From Notospermus geniculatus (lineage: Eukaryota > Nemertea > Pilidiophora > Heteronemertea > Lineidae): a stretch of DNA of 64,000 nucleotides. Under the pieces are notes generated by a model. That model had not been told where the DNA came from. It saw only the letters and a program-made list of their open reading frames with translations, and searched no databases. This document shows positions 37,794 through 50,600 of the stretch, in pieces. Positions within the stretch are counted from its first letter, which is position 1; each line of letters starts with the position of its first letter. The translations under genes were made by a program, and so were the position numbers. Where the stretch lies: the NCBI GenBank assembly GCA_002633025.1, contig NMRB01000096.1, positions 103,195 to 167,194 on the forward strand. The letters run 5' to 3'.

Positions 37794-39657
37794 ATGGCAA
37801 CAATATACAGAGGACTCATCAAAGTTGCCGATAAGTTTGTACCTGCAAAGTTGCAGCCTCTGTGGAATCATCCAGCGGGTGTGGAAATGTTTTCATCGAT
37901 TTTTCTGTGACTCACTGAGACTGTGTCTGTGAGACCCCTGGTGACCTGCTCCCAGCGCTCCTGCATCATGTGCATCATCATCAGTCAATCAACAAATCAT
38001 CATGATCATCATTTTGTAGGCCTAATAGGAGCAGTCAGCCACGCGTGTTACCAAGATGATTGAAGATGGCAGCAAAGTTCTAGGCTAAATCTAGCATTGT
38101 CTATCTAGTGAGTGGACCAATAGGCCTAATAGTAATAGGCCTAGGCCTGCACACAGGAAAACCCACGGGACCACAGGTTCTTGTGGTTCGATAGGGGACC
38201 ACCGGTCCTGACACACTTCACTGAGAATGTATAGATCAGTAGATGGTCTATACATTCTCAGTGAAGTGTGTCAGGACCGGTGGTCCCCTAGTATAGTATC
38301 GAACCACAAGAACCTGTGACGGGACGTGATCGATCAAAGAATGAATGGGTCCGCTCGCTAGGCCTAGGCCTAGGCCTATACCAATCATGATATGCATAAT
38401 TGGGCTGTAGTGACACCTATTATTGGTCAACTCACTGACAGTTCCTTTTATAGAGCTAGAGACAGTAAAGAGAAATTCTACCAGGGGCACTGCGATCATG
38501 CGAGATGTGAAATCGGTGTATATTATATAATATAGGCTATCATCCTGGTCGATCCAAGACAGGTGTAGCCTAGCTATTAGTTTAAACGCCCAGTTTAAAC
38601 ATATTTTTATTCTAGACATAATAAATGCGCAAGAATAAGGTTAGGTTTGGACAAAAGTTCTTACAGAACTTACAAACGTCCTTACCATAGGCTATTGAAT
38701 TGTAGCCGACACCTATGGCATATTACCCCAGCAAAAAATGTTGTGTATGAGTCCGTCATCGGGGGAGAGTGACAGTGACAATGACACCTGCTAACCATTT
38801 CTTGTTTTTGATTTTCAGGGCCAAAGACAGTTTTCTTCTGGGCTCCAACTTTCAAATGGGTGAGCTTGATTTGTAAAACCTGTGGTGTTTTGTCTTCTTG
38901 TCTTTTGTTAATACCATGTCGCATGTGCCATGTGTGATTGTGCTGTGGTTATATTTGTGACTTGACTGTGGTACCTCACCTTACTTTGGATTCTGCTTAC
39001 GAGTTTTGGATTTTAATCATTACCATACCTTGCTTATTTTTAGGGACTTGTGATAGCTGGTATTGCTGATTTGAAGCGTCCTGCAGATAAACTCAGTGTG
39101 ACACAGACAATAGCATTAGCTGCTACAGGTAACAAAAATTGGTCTCTATTGCTGTCTTCTGTACAGGATATCTACTAGTATAACATTGTGTTGAATAACT
39201 CTGAGCATCTTGGCTATTCAATAATGATAATCCATGTCTACATGTACTGGTACAAGCATTTTGCATTTTCCAGGATGTATATGGGCAAGGTATTCAATGG
39301 TCATCATTCCTAAAAACTGGAATTTGTTCAGTGTAAATATATTTCTTGGAATGACAGGGCTGTGGCAGTTAGGAAGAATATACAAGTAAGTTGTTCTTCT
39401 AACGTGTAATTAAACTGTCGCAAAATGACCTAGTGTAATTAAAATGCAGCAATGGGGCTGCTGGTCATGCAAGTGTAAATGAAAGTACTGCCAGTATGGT
39501 TGAGTGTGATTGAAACGTAGCAGCATGGTTAAGTATGATCAAAATGTAATCATCCCATAATGCTTTTTACAGCTACCGGCGACAGATCAGGACAAAAGGA
39601 ATCAAATTGGAAGAGGCCCCCCAACTTCCTATTGATGAAGATGATGAAGAAGCATAA
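37794..39657 (+). CDS. MPC2: mitochondrial pyruvate carrier subunit 2
   Basis: Exons 37794-37878, 38819-38859, 39044-39128, 39274-39385 and 39573-39657 give 408 nt, 135 residues (human MPC2 has 127). Diagnostic segments are LQPLWNHPAGPKTVFFWAP, GLVIAGIADLKRPADKLS, GCIWARYSMVIIPKNWNLFS and IFLGMTGLWQLGRIYNYRRQ. They span the three predicted membrane helices. MPC2 pairs with MPC1 in the inner mitochondrial membrane to import pyruvate for the TCA cycle. The C-terminus carries an acidic extension (DEDDEEA) beyond the conserved core. No MPC1 is nearby. All splice sites are GT-AG and phases join exactly. Confidence 0.96.
38170..38318. mobile_element. hairpin MITE in MPC2 intron 1
   Basis: Arms TTCTTGTGGTTCGATAGGGG and its complement (CGAACCACAAGAA) enclose CCGGTCCTGACACACTTCAC blocks and a loop of about 15 bp at 38235. 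Confidence 0.75.
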
Positions 39658-40215
39658 TGAACTTTGGACCTGAGGGGCCTAAACAAGTTGATATTCCAAG
39701 GGGTGAATTGAGTGTCCAATAGTAACGACTAGAGATCTGTGCATTTTAACAGTTCCTCCTGTAGAGTTTCCAGCAATTCAAGGATGTGTCCTGGACAGTC
39801 GTGTTCGATTGATGGGCAATTAAAAACTCTACTTTGGGTCTGGGCACTGGTCCAAGAGTACTTTCACTGTGATATATCGTAGAATCGTGGGACACCTATA
39901 GACTAGAGTAGCTAGGATAAAATATGTCTACCTGGCTGATCATTTTGGGAGAGCATGGGACTACACCTTGTGGTTTAGGGGGCCTTATAAAGCCTTCATT
40001 GGCCCTGGGGTTGGTACCAGTGGCCAGGTCAGAAAAAGGACTGTGACATATGAAGTTCTGATTTCTGAGGCTTTCTGCTGCCAATGCGATCCATTCTGAC
40101 CCTCAAGCACTTGAATTCAGATCAAAATGAGTCTTGGAATGTATTGTACATGTCATGTACAGTGTAAAAATGGGATTGAATAACACGTTGTATTTTTTGC
40201 TGTACATTTTAGTTT

Positions 40216-40221
40216 AATAAA
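40216..40221 (+). terminator. MPC2 polyadenylation signal
   Basis: AATAAA about 560 bp after the MPC2 stop codon. The next bases are T-rich. Confidence 0.5.
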
Positions 40222-40389
40222 ATCTAATTGTTTTTCATAGTTGTTTCTTCTGTCTTCTCTGTTATAAACACTGTTGTTAAAATGAAAGTGGCATTATTGT
40301 ATTAAATTTCATGATCTGATTGATAATACGGTATATGTCTGATTAGATTCACATGACGTGTGTCTTCATGGACAATTTGTCATGTTCAT

Positions 40390-41395
40390 CATATTCGTAC
40401 ACTGTTTTCAAGGGGTGTATAAATGAAATGGTCCATGGACCATGTGCTCACCTGGGTGAACGTACCAGAAAAACAAATGACAAATGTTAAATTGAAATGT
40501 TCCAGGGTCATGTATCCTCGTTAGATGCACCTGATAAAAATTTGGAGAAAATCCAGTTCAGGAGTTAAATGTACTGGACTTTGAGCTTTGGTTATGGCCA
40601 CCTGGTGGCCAAGCGGAGAATTGAATCGGACCAAAAAGTGGTGTCATAGGTCATCTGACATAGGGGTGTATATATGTACCAAGTTTCAAGTCAATAGCCC
40701 ACGCAGTTACGAAACGCGCCACCAAATGACTAAATTTGAACTTTGACCTCTGTGACCTTGAAAAGTCGGTCAAATCAAAAACCTCTTACTTATGTCATGC
40801 ATCCTCATTAGAAGCACCAATGATAAAAATTTGGAGAGGATCCACTCATCAGTTCATGAGTTATTGCACATTTTGTGTTTTTGGTTTCCGCCACCTGGTG
40901 GCCAAGCTAAGAGTCAAATCGGACCGAAACTTGGGGTCATAGGTCATCTGACCTAGGGGTATATATGCACCAAATTTCAGGTCAATAGCACCTGCGGTTA
41001 GGAAACGTGCCACTTAAAGGCAAAATTTTGAACTTTGACCTCTGTGACCTTGAAAAGTAGGTCAAACCAAAAACCCGTTATATATGTAATGTACCCTCAT
41101 TAGATACACCTATGATAAAAATTTGGAGGTGATCCAGTTATTAGTTCAGGAGTTATTGCACTTTTTGTGTTTTTGGTTTCCGCCACCTGGTGGCCAAGCT
41201 AAGAGTCGAATCGGACCGAAACTTGGTATCATAGGTCATCTGACCTAGGGGTATATATGTACCAAGTTTCAGATCAATAGCTCCAGCGGTTACGAAACGT
41301 GCCCTGCTAACGGAACACGACGGACGACGACGACGACGACGACGGACGACGGACGCAGACCCACGACAAGACACCCCAGGTGAGCTAAAAATGAC
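40390..41395. mobile_element. repeat element with internal tandem units and (GAC)n
   Basis: Three tandem units of about 290 bp share TTTGACCTCTGTGACCTTGA, GATAAAAATTTGGAG, GGCCACCTGGTGGCCAAGC and GGTCATCTGACCTAGGGGT. They are followed by (GAC)n at 41330-41355 and an AGGTGAGCT end. Related pieces are at 12330-12756 and, as a short insert, 56198-56275. No ORF. Confidence 0.65.
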
Positions 41396-41439
41396 GAACC
41401 TAAGACCTCTGAAAATCTACAAAACGAAGACATAAACCC

Positions 41440-41640
41440 CCACTTCCGATTTTTATCTTTAATTTAATTTTAGTATTTTAATTTTTTGTGATTCAAATTT
41501 CTCGATTTTTTCAATTTTTTATTTCTTTTAAATATTTTAATTTTAATTCTAATTTTTTATTTTAATTATTTAATTTCAATTTTTTCAATTTTAAATATTT
41601 GTATTTAATTTTTTAAAAATTTTACATTAATTTGGCTTGG
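41440..41640. repeat. AT-rich low-complexity tract
   Basis: Runs of ATTTTAATTTT-like sequence with no coding or structured signal. Confidence 0.7.
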
Positions 41641-42938
41641 CTATTGGTAGTCGACAAAGGAGTTCAAGGTTTGTCAGCCACATCCAAAAACGTACGGTAA
41701 ATATCTGTACTTGTATATTCTTGATGCTTGGGAATGGTATTTTTACTTATGACGTTTCCATGAGAACCAGAACCGGCAACATGCTGGATAGGGAAATGCC
41801 ATCTCATGATCTAGGCCTACATCATGTGACGTAACATTTATAATCGGCAGCAGTATTCGGAATGTTTTTTAAGGGAAATAACTTGCATGCTTGAAACGGC
41901 ATCGTCCCATAAAGAAAATACCGAGTAGTTTTATATACAATGAGAATTCCTCTCGAAACGGATATGGCACTACCCATCAGTTTCCAAACATGACGCATTA
42001 ATTTATTTGGAATTGTATCTTTCCGGTGAATGATAAGTAGGCTTCATCATCACAGACATACCCGGTATACGGTTTGATAGGGACAGTAATATCTGCATGA
42101 CCCAATATTTCAATGAGCATTTATCATCCGATTGAAACAAAACACATCCGTCAATAATTAAGTGTGTAGTAGGCCTAATTTATGGATCAGGCCTCATGAC
42201 GTCGATCACAGACTATGACTTCGCGGTCAGGAGGTTTTTTCCCCGATATCCTATCAATGAGTCAGAATAAAACGACGAGACAACACGATGTCGAGCATTC
42301 AATGGATAACTGGCTCTCCTGATGTTCTCCGAGCGCTAAATATTGAACTCCTCTGATTCTGAACGAAGTTAGAAAGACTGACTGAAGCTTTTAGGAAACT
42401 TCGACGACCAAAGGTACGTTTAACCAAAAATAGATCTTTGGTTCTTTTTTGAGATTTCGAAATTCAAATTGAAAATCGGCTGGGATAACGCGTTAGAAGA
42501 GCTGCTTGTTGATTGACCAGATGTCCAATCGGACCTCACGTGTTTTCCACTTACTGAATGTTGGAACTTGGAGGAATTATACTGAATTCCTCCAAGGTTG
42601 GAAGGTACATCATGCTTTCAAGACGACGGGGCGACAGGAATCTAGATCCCTGGAATCAAAGTCCGGTTTTATTGTTGAACGAGGGATTGGTATAGCTGCA
42701 GACTCCACCACCATTTCACCATTTGAATACGACTTACAAAATCAGACTATTATTACACGGACCTGCATTCCTCGGACTCACGTTCCTTTCACGCCGGCGT
42801 TGAACGAAATGAGGCGCTGGTGATAATTTTTTCGGCGGTGATTATTTTAAGTCCGAAGATCATCAAGAAAAATGTATTTTATGTAGGCCTAATGTCCATT
42901 CCCAGCCACTGTACAACTTTACCTTTCTATCCTTACAG

Positions 42939-43152
42939 CCAAAGAAAGAAATAGCACTAAAATTGACACACAACGTGATAATATACAGGAAGTCAACTTC
43001 CAGATTTTGCAAATTTTCGACCCCAACCGGGGTCTTCTTCAGGCTGGCACTTAACAGTACGCTTGTACTGTTAAGTGCCAGCCTGAAGAAGACCCCGGTT
43101 GGGGTCGAAAATTTGCAAAATCTGGAAGTTGACTTCCTGTATATTATCACGT
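42939..43152. mobile_element. palindromic insertion at gene A splice acceptor
   Basis: Perfect arms (ACGTGATAATATACAGGAAG and its complement, with CGACCCCAACCGGGGTC) meet near 43062. Both sides are flanked by the same 15 bases, TTTCTATCCTTACAG, at 42924-42938 and 43153-43167. Related pieces lie near 17275-17400, 47395-47445 and 54600-54660. Confidence 0.75.
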
Positions 43153-43189
43153 TTTCTATCCTTACAGAATACATTGGAGCGTTGCCAAC

Positions 43190-45120
43190 ATGACGGTCGC
43201 CGGTAGAGATCACTCGCGAACGACGTCAGCCGACTGTTTTTCGACCTGTGTTTACATGTCCATTCTTCTGCTTGGGATATTACTGTTCTTGGCTGGAATT
43301 GCTATGGTTACGGTGGCGTACGTTGCCTTCGAGGGAAGGAATTCGTAAGTATTGAACCCCAACCACCAAGGACAACCCACTTCACCCTCCGGCAGAGGGA
43401 CAAAACAGTTACGATGTTAACGAAACAGGACCCATGTTCCCGAAGCCGTCGTAAGGTTAACGATGTCGTTGCGCTATGCATTTTTCCAGTTTCAACGACA
43501 TCGTTAACCTAACGACGGCTTCGGGAACATGGGTCCTGGCTCGCGCGCATAACTTTTCGCCCGTCCAATGCGCTTGTCTTGCGAAGATCATCCCTGGCCG
43601 GTGTAACGTTTCACAGTGTTCCCCCGTAGCTCTTACTTTGTTTTTTATATCCTGCCCCGACAACAATGGTGATCGTTGTCTGACGTCTAATTCCCTCATG
43701 GAGATTCCACTTGAAAGTTTTACTTGAGGGCATTCTAGAAAACTCTCACGTGGAGAAGCACCTGATTATTTCACATTACGAATCTCTTCCAGAATGTTTT
43801 TCGTCCTTGGCACCATTTTCATCGTCTCAGCGCTGGCGGTCATCATCATTGCCTTCTACATCCGATTTCGTATCATCGCAGTACTTGATGCAGAGGCGGC
43901 GGCCTACCAAGGTGCTGATCATAGTGAGGTAAGGGAGAGACTCATCACCCGCCCCGAACCAATCTACTTGCCAGGATGTAGCACAGGCTCTCAAAGTGGC
44001 CGCACACACACAAATTCAGGTCCGTATTCTAGAAACTTCCTTAACTCTAAACTTTACCTTTTGCGATTCTTTGCAGAACACAAAAGCTTAAAGTGGACCT
44101 TTGAGTTAAGGAAGGTTCTAGAATACGGTCAATCAGTGTCTCTGAGACAATCTCGCAGATACATGCGCTCCAAAGCTGGCAGTCACACATACAAATTCAT
44201 ATCTGTGAGATGCAGTGGTTAAATCGTGCTTGTGAGCAGTGTCGCGGACATAGACTCGTTCTATAGTTAATTTTCTCTTTCTTTTCTTGTATAGGATTCT
44301 GTTCCTCCGATCGAAAACTACGTCCCATCCTCATCATCCGTCCTTACAAGGGTCTACGCATTGGACGCTTGGACAAGATCACATTCCTCAGCAGAGCAAA
44401 GTGCAGGACAATTCAGTACATTCAAGGGCACCACCAACATTCGTTCATATCCAAATTCACACTTAACCACATCCTCATCCGGCCAGTTACATCTCCTCCC
44501 AAGCCAAGGAAAACAAACTTCCGATTTCACATATGAGAACCCCGTGACTTTAGCAGACGAAGGGGCTGTTCAGCTGTCAGCCGTCGGCCCGGCGTTGTCA
44601 ACCAATACAGCGGCGGGACATCCCGTGGCTCCTCACGCACAAGATCTCGTGATATCCTACGACAGAGATCAACATGACAGAGGAAACGATTCGCCAACGT
44701 TCGCACGCTTGCCAGACCGTCTTCCGGAGCAGCCGCCTCCCTATTCCGATTTGTGGCAACTTCCCCTTCGACAGGAATCAATAACGAGGTACGTGACTGA
44801 GTAGGAGTTAAGAAATTCTGGTTCAACTTTAAGAAGCCACGGAGTAGGCCTAACGTGTCAAGGACCAAAACTACCTAATCCCTCATTTTTTCCCTTAGAG
44901 CAGTTTAAGTCAGTAGTTACACCAGGTGATATCGCAATAAGCGATCTGGTCGCCATCGAGCAAAATCGGCTGTTGTCGCCAGGTGTGTGCTCGACATTTT
45001 GACACCATCCGTTGTATATTTCACCACTCATGTTTAGTTTACCATGTTCCTTTCAGTGCCGATAACGAGATCCCTCCATCCTACGAGGAATCGCTCGAGA
45101 TACGGATGGAAAGATACTGA
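43190..45120 (+). CDS. gene A: two-TM protein with C-terminal PPxY motifs
   Basis: Coding exons 43190-43344, 43793-43928, 44295-44788 and 45057-45120 give 849 nt, 282 residues, with intron phases 2, 0, 2. TM1 is about residues 19-46 (YMSILLLGILLFLAGIAMV) and TM2 about 53-75 (FFVLGTIFIVSALAVIIIA), with only a short loop between. A Ser/Thr-rich tail of about 190 residues carries PPPY (244-247) and PPSY (268-271). Both termini would face the cytosol if the tail does. PPxY motifs bind WW domains of NEDD4-type ligases in many small membrane adaptors, so such a role is inferred. A non-coding first exon probably ends at 42413 (AAAG before GTACG). I do not recognise the family. Genes B and C are paralogues. 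Confidence 0.78.
43426..43538. mobile_element. hairpin MITE in gene A intron 1
   Basis: Arms start CAGGACCCATGTTCCCGAAG and end CTTCGGGAACATGGGTCCTG. About 45 bp per arm, with a short loop. Confidence 0.75.
44029..44130. mobile_element. hairpin MITE, GTATTCTAGAA family, gene A intron 2
   Basis: Ends GTCCGTATTCTAGAAAC and GGTTCTAGAATACGG. The interior matches the member at 3912-4029 (CTTCCTTAACTCTAA). Confidence 0.7.
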
Positions 45121-45187
45121 GATTAAGATAGGCTACTTAGAACTTGGACGAGAGAAGAAACTTAACTCATCACTAAAGAAGTCACAT

Positions 45188-45845
45188 TGAACGAATCATC
45201 TTCAACCCTGCCGATCAGTGGTGTTCTAGAGATCATCTTCAACCTTGCCGATCAGTGGTGTTCTAGATCATTTTCAACCTTGCCGATCAGCGGTGGTCTA
45301 GATCATCTTCAACCTTCCCGATCAGTGGTGTTCTAGATCATCTTCAACCTTTCCGATCGGCGGTATTCTAGATCACCTTCAACCTTGCCGATCAGTGGTG
45401 TTCTAGATCATCTTCAACCTTGCCGATCGGCGGTATTCTAGATCACCTTCAACCTTGCCGATCAGTGGTGTTCAAGATCATCTTGCCCATCGAACCTTGC
45501 CCATCGGCGGTATTCTAGATCATCTTCAACCTTCCCAATCAGTGGTGTTCTAGATCATTTTCAACCTTGCCGATCAGTGTCTAGATCATCTTCAACCTTG
45601 CCGATCAGTGGTATTCTAGATCATCTTCAACCTTGCCGATCAGTGGTATTCTAGATCATATTAAACCTTGACGGTGGGCGGTACTCTAGATCATCTTCAA
45701 CGTTGCCGATCGGCGGTATTCTAGATCACCTTCAACCTTGACGATCGGTGGTATTCGAGATCAGCTTGACTAAAGCTTCCGATCCTTGTTGGCAATCGGT
45801 GGTATTCTAGATCAGCTTGAAGCTTGCTGATCGGTGGTTTCGAGA
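45188..45845 (+). repeat. 35-bp minisatellite in gene A 3' UTR
   Basis: About 18 copies of a unit containing CTTGCCGATCAGTGGTG and TTCTAGATCATC start some 65 bp after the stop codon. An AATAAA at 46008-46013 follows. The same minisatellite and its 3' flank recur at 55018-55330 beside gene C. Confidence 0.8.
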
Positions 45846-46912
45846 TCATCTTGAAGCTGGCAGCATACCACAAATTCACTTCTGTGAGATCTTTTCACTC
45901 TAGTTTACAACGAATATTTATTTATTTATCATTTATTTATTCAGAAGCTGGAAACAACCTTTATGAGTTATACTCATGATGAATGTGCATACTAGTATAT
46001 TTTTATAAATAAACAAGCCTGGCGGCGTAAATGGTTCACGTAGAAAGAGTTTAAAATACCGGTAAAGAATGTTTGTTCGCACAAACACGCAGAACTCTAA
46101 ACCTGACACACTAAACAGTCCAAAGAACAGAAGTTGTTATAGCCTACGCAATTGTGCATTCAATTCAGGTCAACACACCGACTGAAAAAAGTAAACAAAT
46201 CAACCCTCCCTCTCCATCATGATGAAACAAAACAAGCCAGTACTCGCACAAAAAGGGTGAGTGATAATCCACGGCTCGTCGTAATAATAAACAAATGAAC
46301 GCTGATGAACACCCCATCTTGCACCATGGCTAAAGATAGAGACTGACCTGAAACCACTTCTAAATATAAACCCACTTCTAAATACAAATCCATGTGGTTC
46401 TCAACCTCGGCGAACACGTGCTCATCAGCCTCTGTTCTTCTTTCGGACTCCGTTGGTAAATGGGGAGCCTATGTAAACCCCATGGATTTTAAACCAATCA
46501 GAATCATTTCTTAATTATGAAATCAGTGAAAAACCACAAAATGCCAGAAAAAACATATTAATCGCAAAATAATCGGTCTTATTATTAGCCCGGACACTAC
46601 TAGGCATAAAAAGTAACATATACCACATGAGTGTTTTGAAAGCCGATAATGGTTTAGTGCCGAAAACTGTGTCGAAAGCTCATTTTGGACCAAATATAAT
46701 GGTCACTTAAAGGGACTATAGGCCCACGTGAACCAAAAACCGTTTGTTAATCTCTGCATTTTTGTTCAAGCAAGTATTTGCCGTATTTCTGAGGAGAATC
46801 AGTAACAGTCTTTATCTTCCCATAGACTGAATTTCGACCCCTCATATGTAAATAATAATAGCACCGCAAGTTCTTCATTGAGTTATTAATCTCATCTTCA
46901 TCCATGAAGATA

Positions 46913-47021
46913 CTAACTGACGTCTACTCCGCTATTTCGCCCCGAACTTCGCCATATAAACGTCTGCATACGACGGTGGAGGTGTTGACGGGTCTCCCCG
47001 CCCCGGACGTGTGGCTGTAAG
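46913..47021 (-). pseudogene. degenerate second copy of gene B last exon
   Basis: CTCAG precedes CTTACAGCCACACGTCC, then CACCTCCACCGTCGTATGCAG, clearly homologous to exon 4. One deleted base in the GGGGAGACCC stretch shifts the frame, so the PPPSY segment reads as HLHRRMQ. If used as an alternative 3' exon it would give an unrelated basic tail ending at 46913. A similar copy is at 55571-55688. Confidence 0.55.
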
Positions 47022-47609
47022 CTGAGGATAGGTAGTCCGTGGGCCACACCTGAAAATTTGACCCATCGGTACCATCTCCGGTGGCGGCAAAGCCTCACTA
47101 GGATTTTTTGATAGATTAGGACCTACAGATGATAAATTGAGGTGATATCAGTGTCAATACTGGCAGCTTTCAATACAGGGACGCTACTGGATTGGAAATA
47201 ATCTATTGCGCACATAGAGAAGAGGTGACGCCTTTGAGAGAGTGGGCGTGTGCGAGTGGGGTGGGGTCTGGTATTGGCCACTCCAAGAAAATTATCAAAT
47301 CAGATAGAACTACACAGTTCTAGATTTTCAAACTCAGCAATAGTTTCCCCTACCCCCAATTTTCAGTCATCAAATTTTTATGGAATGGCTAGGTTTACGA
47401 GAATAAGCAAGAAGTCACCATTTTGTGTGTCAATTTTGTGCTATTCTGTATCTTGGCTATGTTTAGGAGGTGATTATAACAGTTTGACACTGATATCACC
47501 TCAATTTATCATCTGTAGGTCCTAATCTATCAAAAAATCCTTGTGAGGCTTTGCCACCAGAGATGGTACCCAAAACTGGTCTGGCCCATTGACTACGTTA
47601 GGTGACCGC

Positions 47610-50600
47610 CTACTTCGCCATAACGTCTGCATACGACGGCGGAGGTGCTGACGGGGTCGCCCCGCCCTGGTAGGGTGGCTGTAAGCTAAAGGAAAGAACG
47701 TTAGGGGTTTAGTTTTAGAAACCACCAACGGCCGAGATTAAAATCAGCCACATCAAAATGGATTTCAAGATCACAGGGTTGCCTCGTAAATGTTTGGCGA
47801 CACGGAAGCTGGAGATGGGACGGCACGGTCCTGCTCAACTGCACCTTTAAAAATAGGTCAAATCCAGCTCAAGGTTAAAAATAGGTCAAGGCCAATAGAC
47901 GAAGAGAAAAAAACTTACGCCGGAGGAACCTGACGTGACAGCGAATACATTACGTTAGATGATGGCACGTCTAGTGGTTGGTTCACGACACCAATAGGGT
48001 AGGGTAGGGTAGGGTAGGAAGGCTCACCAAATGGCGCCGGTCCTGCCACGCCAGCGGTTGTAACTGTTGTTGAAGTCTAAAACACACAATTTTAGTACGC
48101 GGTTGATAACGAAGAACCTAACTCACTGCCTCAACAGGTGTCACTAGTGGTTAAATCTATGATTGAATAAGTGTATTTTTTCCAAGACCAGAGGCGAGAA
48201 TTGTTCAAAAGACCGTCCATTCCTATAACATGGTTCACTTTGGTAATATTGTAAATCTTAAATCTAAAACAAAACTGCACGCTGTGTCAAAATTTGTAAA
48301 TAGAGTTATGAAAATGTTTGCTTAAAGCTCTTCTTGGCAACCACCATGTATTATTTATAAATATGTATTATTCTCTTCGTAATAATTCGAATTGAAAGGG
48401 ACATTAAAGGGTCACACCAAAGACGCGCGGCAAGCGAGCGAGCGTCATTTTTTGCCGTGCGTCTTTGGTGTGACCCTTTTTATTGAAAATCCACTGAGGT
48501 CTTTGCACACCAAAAACGCGCGTTGAACGCCGCGGAAAACGCCGCGGTTTCCGCGCACATACAGGGGTCACACCTCCCGCGTGAAACGCTGCGGGAGGCG
48601 TGCATTTTTCGGGGCAAGCAAACTGGATAACTACAAAAGTTATTTCGGGCGGCGACGCGGGGTCGAGTGCGCGTCATTTTTTGCCGCGCGTCTTTGGTGT
48701 GACCCATTTATTGAAAATCCATTGAACTTATTTTCCCGGTGGTGAACGCGCGTCGTTTTTCGCCGTCGCGGCCGGCGGGGCGGTTTTGGTGTGAAGGGGC
48801 CTTTAAGGCCCGTTTCCACAGAAGCGGTAGCGTGAGCGTTTTGACGCTTCGCCCATTGTTTGGAAGCGGAGCGGCGGAAAATAACAAAAGATTTGACGCA
48901 TCACGCAGCGTGAAACGCGTCTGTGGAAACGAGCCTTTACTTTCCCGGCGGTGAACGCGCGTTTCGCCATCGCGGCCCGCGGTGCGGTTTTGGTGTGAAT
49001 AGACCTTAAAGCCATGTTTCCACTAGAGCGATTTTGCGGCGAGCGATGCGTTTTTCACAGGGGTTTGGATAATCCTTCGATGGTTTAACAATACATAGCC
49101 TTTTGATTGTCCCAATGCCTGTGAACCGCTGCGGAAACTGCTAGTATCCTGCCTGTATCCACTACAACGGTTTCCGGTGCGGTTTGCGGCGCGGGAGCGA
49201 TTTTCACAGGCATTGGGATAATTAACACGCCATGTTTTGTTAAACCATCGAAGGATTATCCAAAACCCTGTGAAAAAATCCCGGCGCGGCACCCCGCAGC
49301 GGTAACCAGGACTAGTGGATACAGTCCACTAGACCGGTTTCCGCCGCGGTTTTGCGGCGCCGGGGCGGTTTTCACTGGCATTGGGACAATAAACGTGCTA
49401 TGTATTGTTAAACCATCGTAGAGTTATCCAAAACCCTGTGAAATCGCAAAACGCAATGCAGGAAACCGGTCTAGTGAAAACAGGCCAGTTTCCACTATAG
49501 CGGATCCCGGCGCCGCGGTTTGCGGCTAGCGGAGCGGTTTTCACAGGCATTGGGATAATTAAGACGTCATATCGTTGAACCATCGAAGGATTATCCAAAA
49601 CCCTGTGAAAACCGCACCGCTCGCCGCAAACCACGGCGGAATCCGCTGTAGTGGAAACGGACCTTAGGGCTTGTGTCCACATGTGCGTTTTACGCTGGGT
49701 GATGCGTTAAATCTTTTGTTATTTTCCGCCGCTCTGCTTCCAAACAATGGGCGAAGCGCCAAAACGCAGCGTAAAACACACATGTGGACCCGACCTGTAC
49801 AGGGCGAGGCGCGATACGGCGCGTTGCGTCTACGGTCTGACACGGCACGCGCGGTCTGGGAGGGAGTATATAAAAGCCGGGCACGGCAGAGGAGCTGTAT
49901 TCAAGTCTGAGTAATCGACGACACATTCAAGGCCTTCTTTTATACCGTGGGCACAAATGTGCTCCAAAGCCGTCATGGAGTTAGAAAACGTGGCAATGGA
50001 AAGCAGGTGTGCAGTCGAAGAGTGTTTCTGCAGCTCAGTGTTCCCCAACAATAGACGCAGCCTAGAATGGTTATTGTTGGGTAAGTCGCCGCTTAATCCG
50101 TCAAGAGGGAAAATAAGAAAAACACAGAAAATTATGGGAACACTGATCGACGTTACACCGGCCTTAAACTCTTCCACGCCGCAACCTGTTGACCTTTCCG
50201 TGTCTTGACTGCAAATGTCTTGACGGCTTCGCGCACTCGCTTATTTTCATCTGCATCTGCTCCGCGCTTTCCTGAAACAGTCCGCGTGGCTTCTGCTTGC
50301 CTTCGCGAAGCTGCCCGCACCGCGGAGGCTTTCAGGAGCATTTGCGAAAGTGTTACAGAAAGGCGGGATGTCCCGAAGATGTCCGCACGACAATGCAGGC
50401 AAGTTGCCGAAGGTGTCGGGAAGTTCATTTCCGCGTCGAAATTTTGGTCGCAATCAAAATTAGGATGCGGAAATTTCGCCCTCTCTCGAACGTGCAGAAA
50501 TGCCGCGAACTGCTTAGGAATGATAAAGACAGTGAACGGAATCTTTCAAGAATGTGCGGAGAGGTTGCTGAATGAATGCGGATTTACTAAATGTGCGCTC

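Noticed and set aside
42521-42823. 101-codon frame inside gene A intron 1
   Set aside because: It is open from an ATG but has no recognisable domain, and it sits between a probable 5' UTR exon and the first coding exon. Coincidental openness is more likely.
48480-49926. Several 70-115 codon frames on both strands
   Set aside because: Mirror-image frames in GC-rich inverted repeats. The same frames recur in the duplicated copy with the same symmetry.
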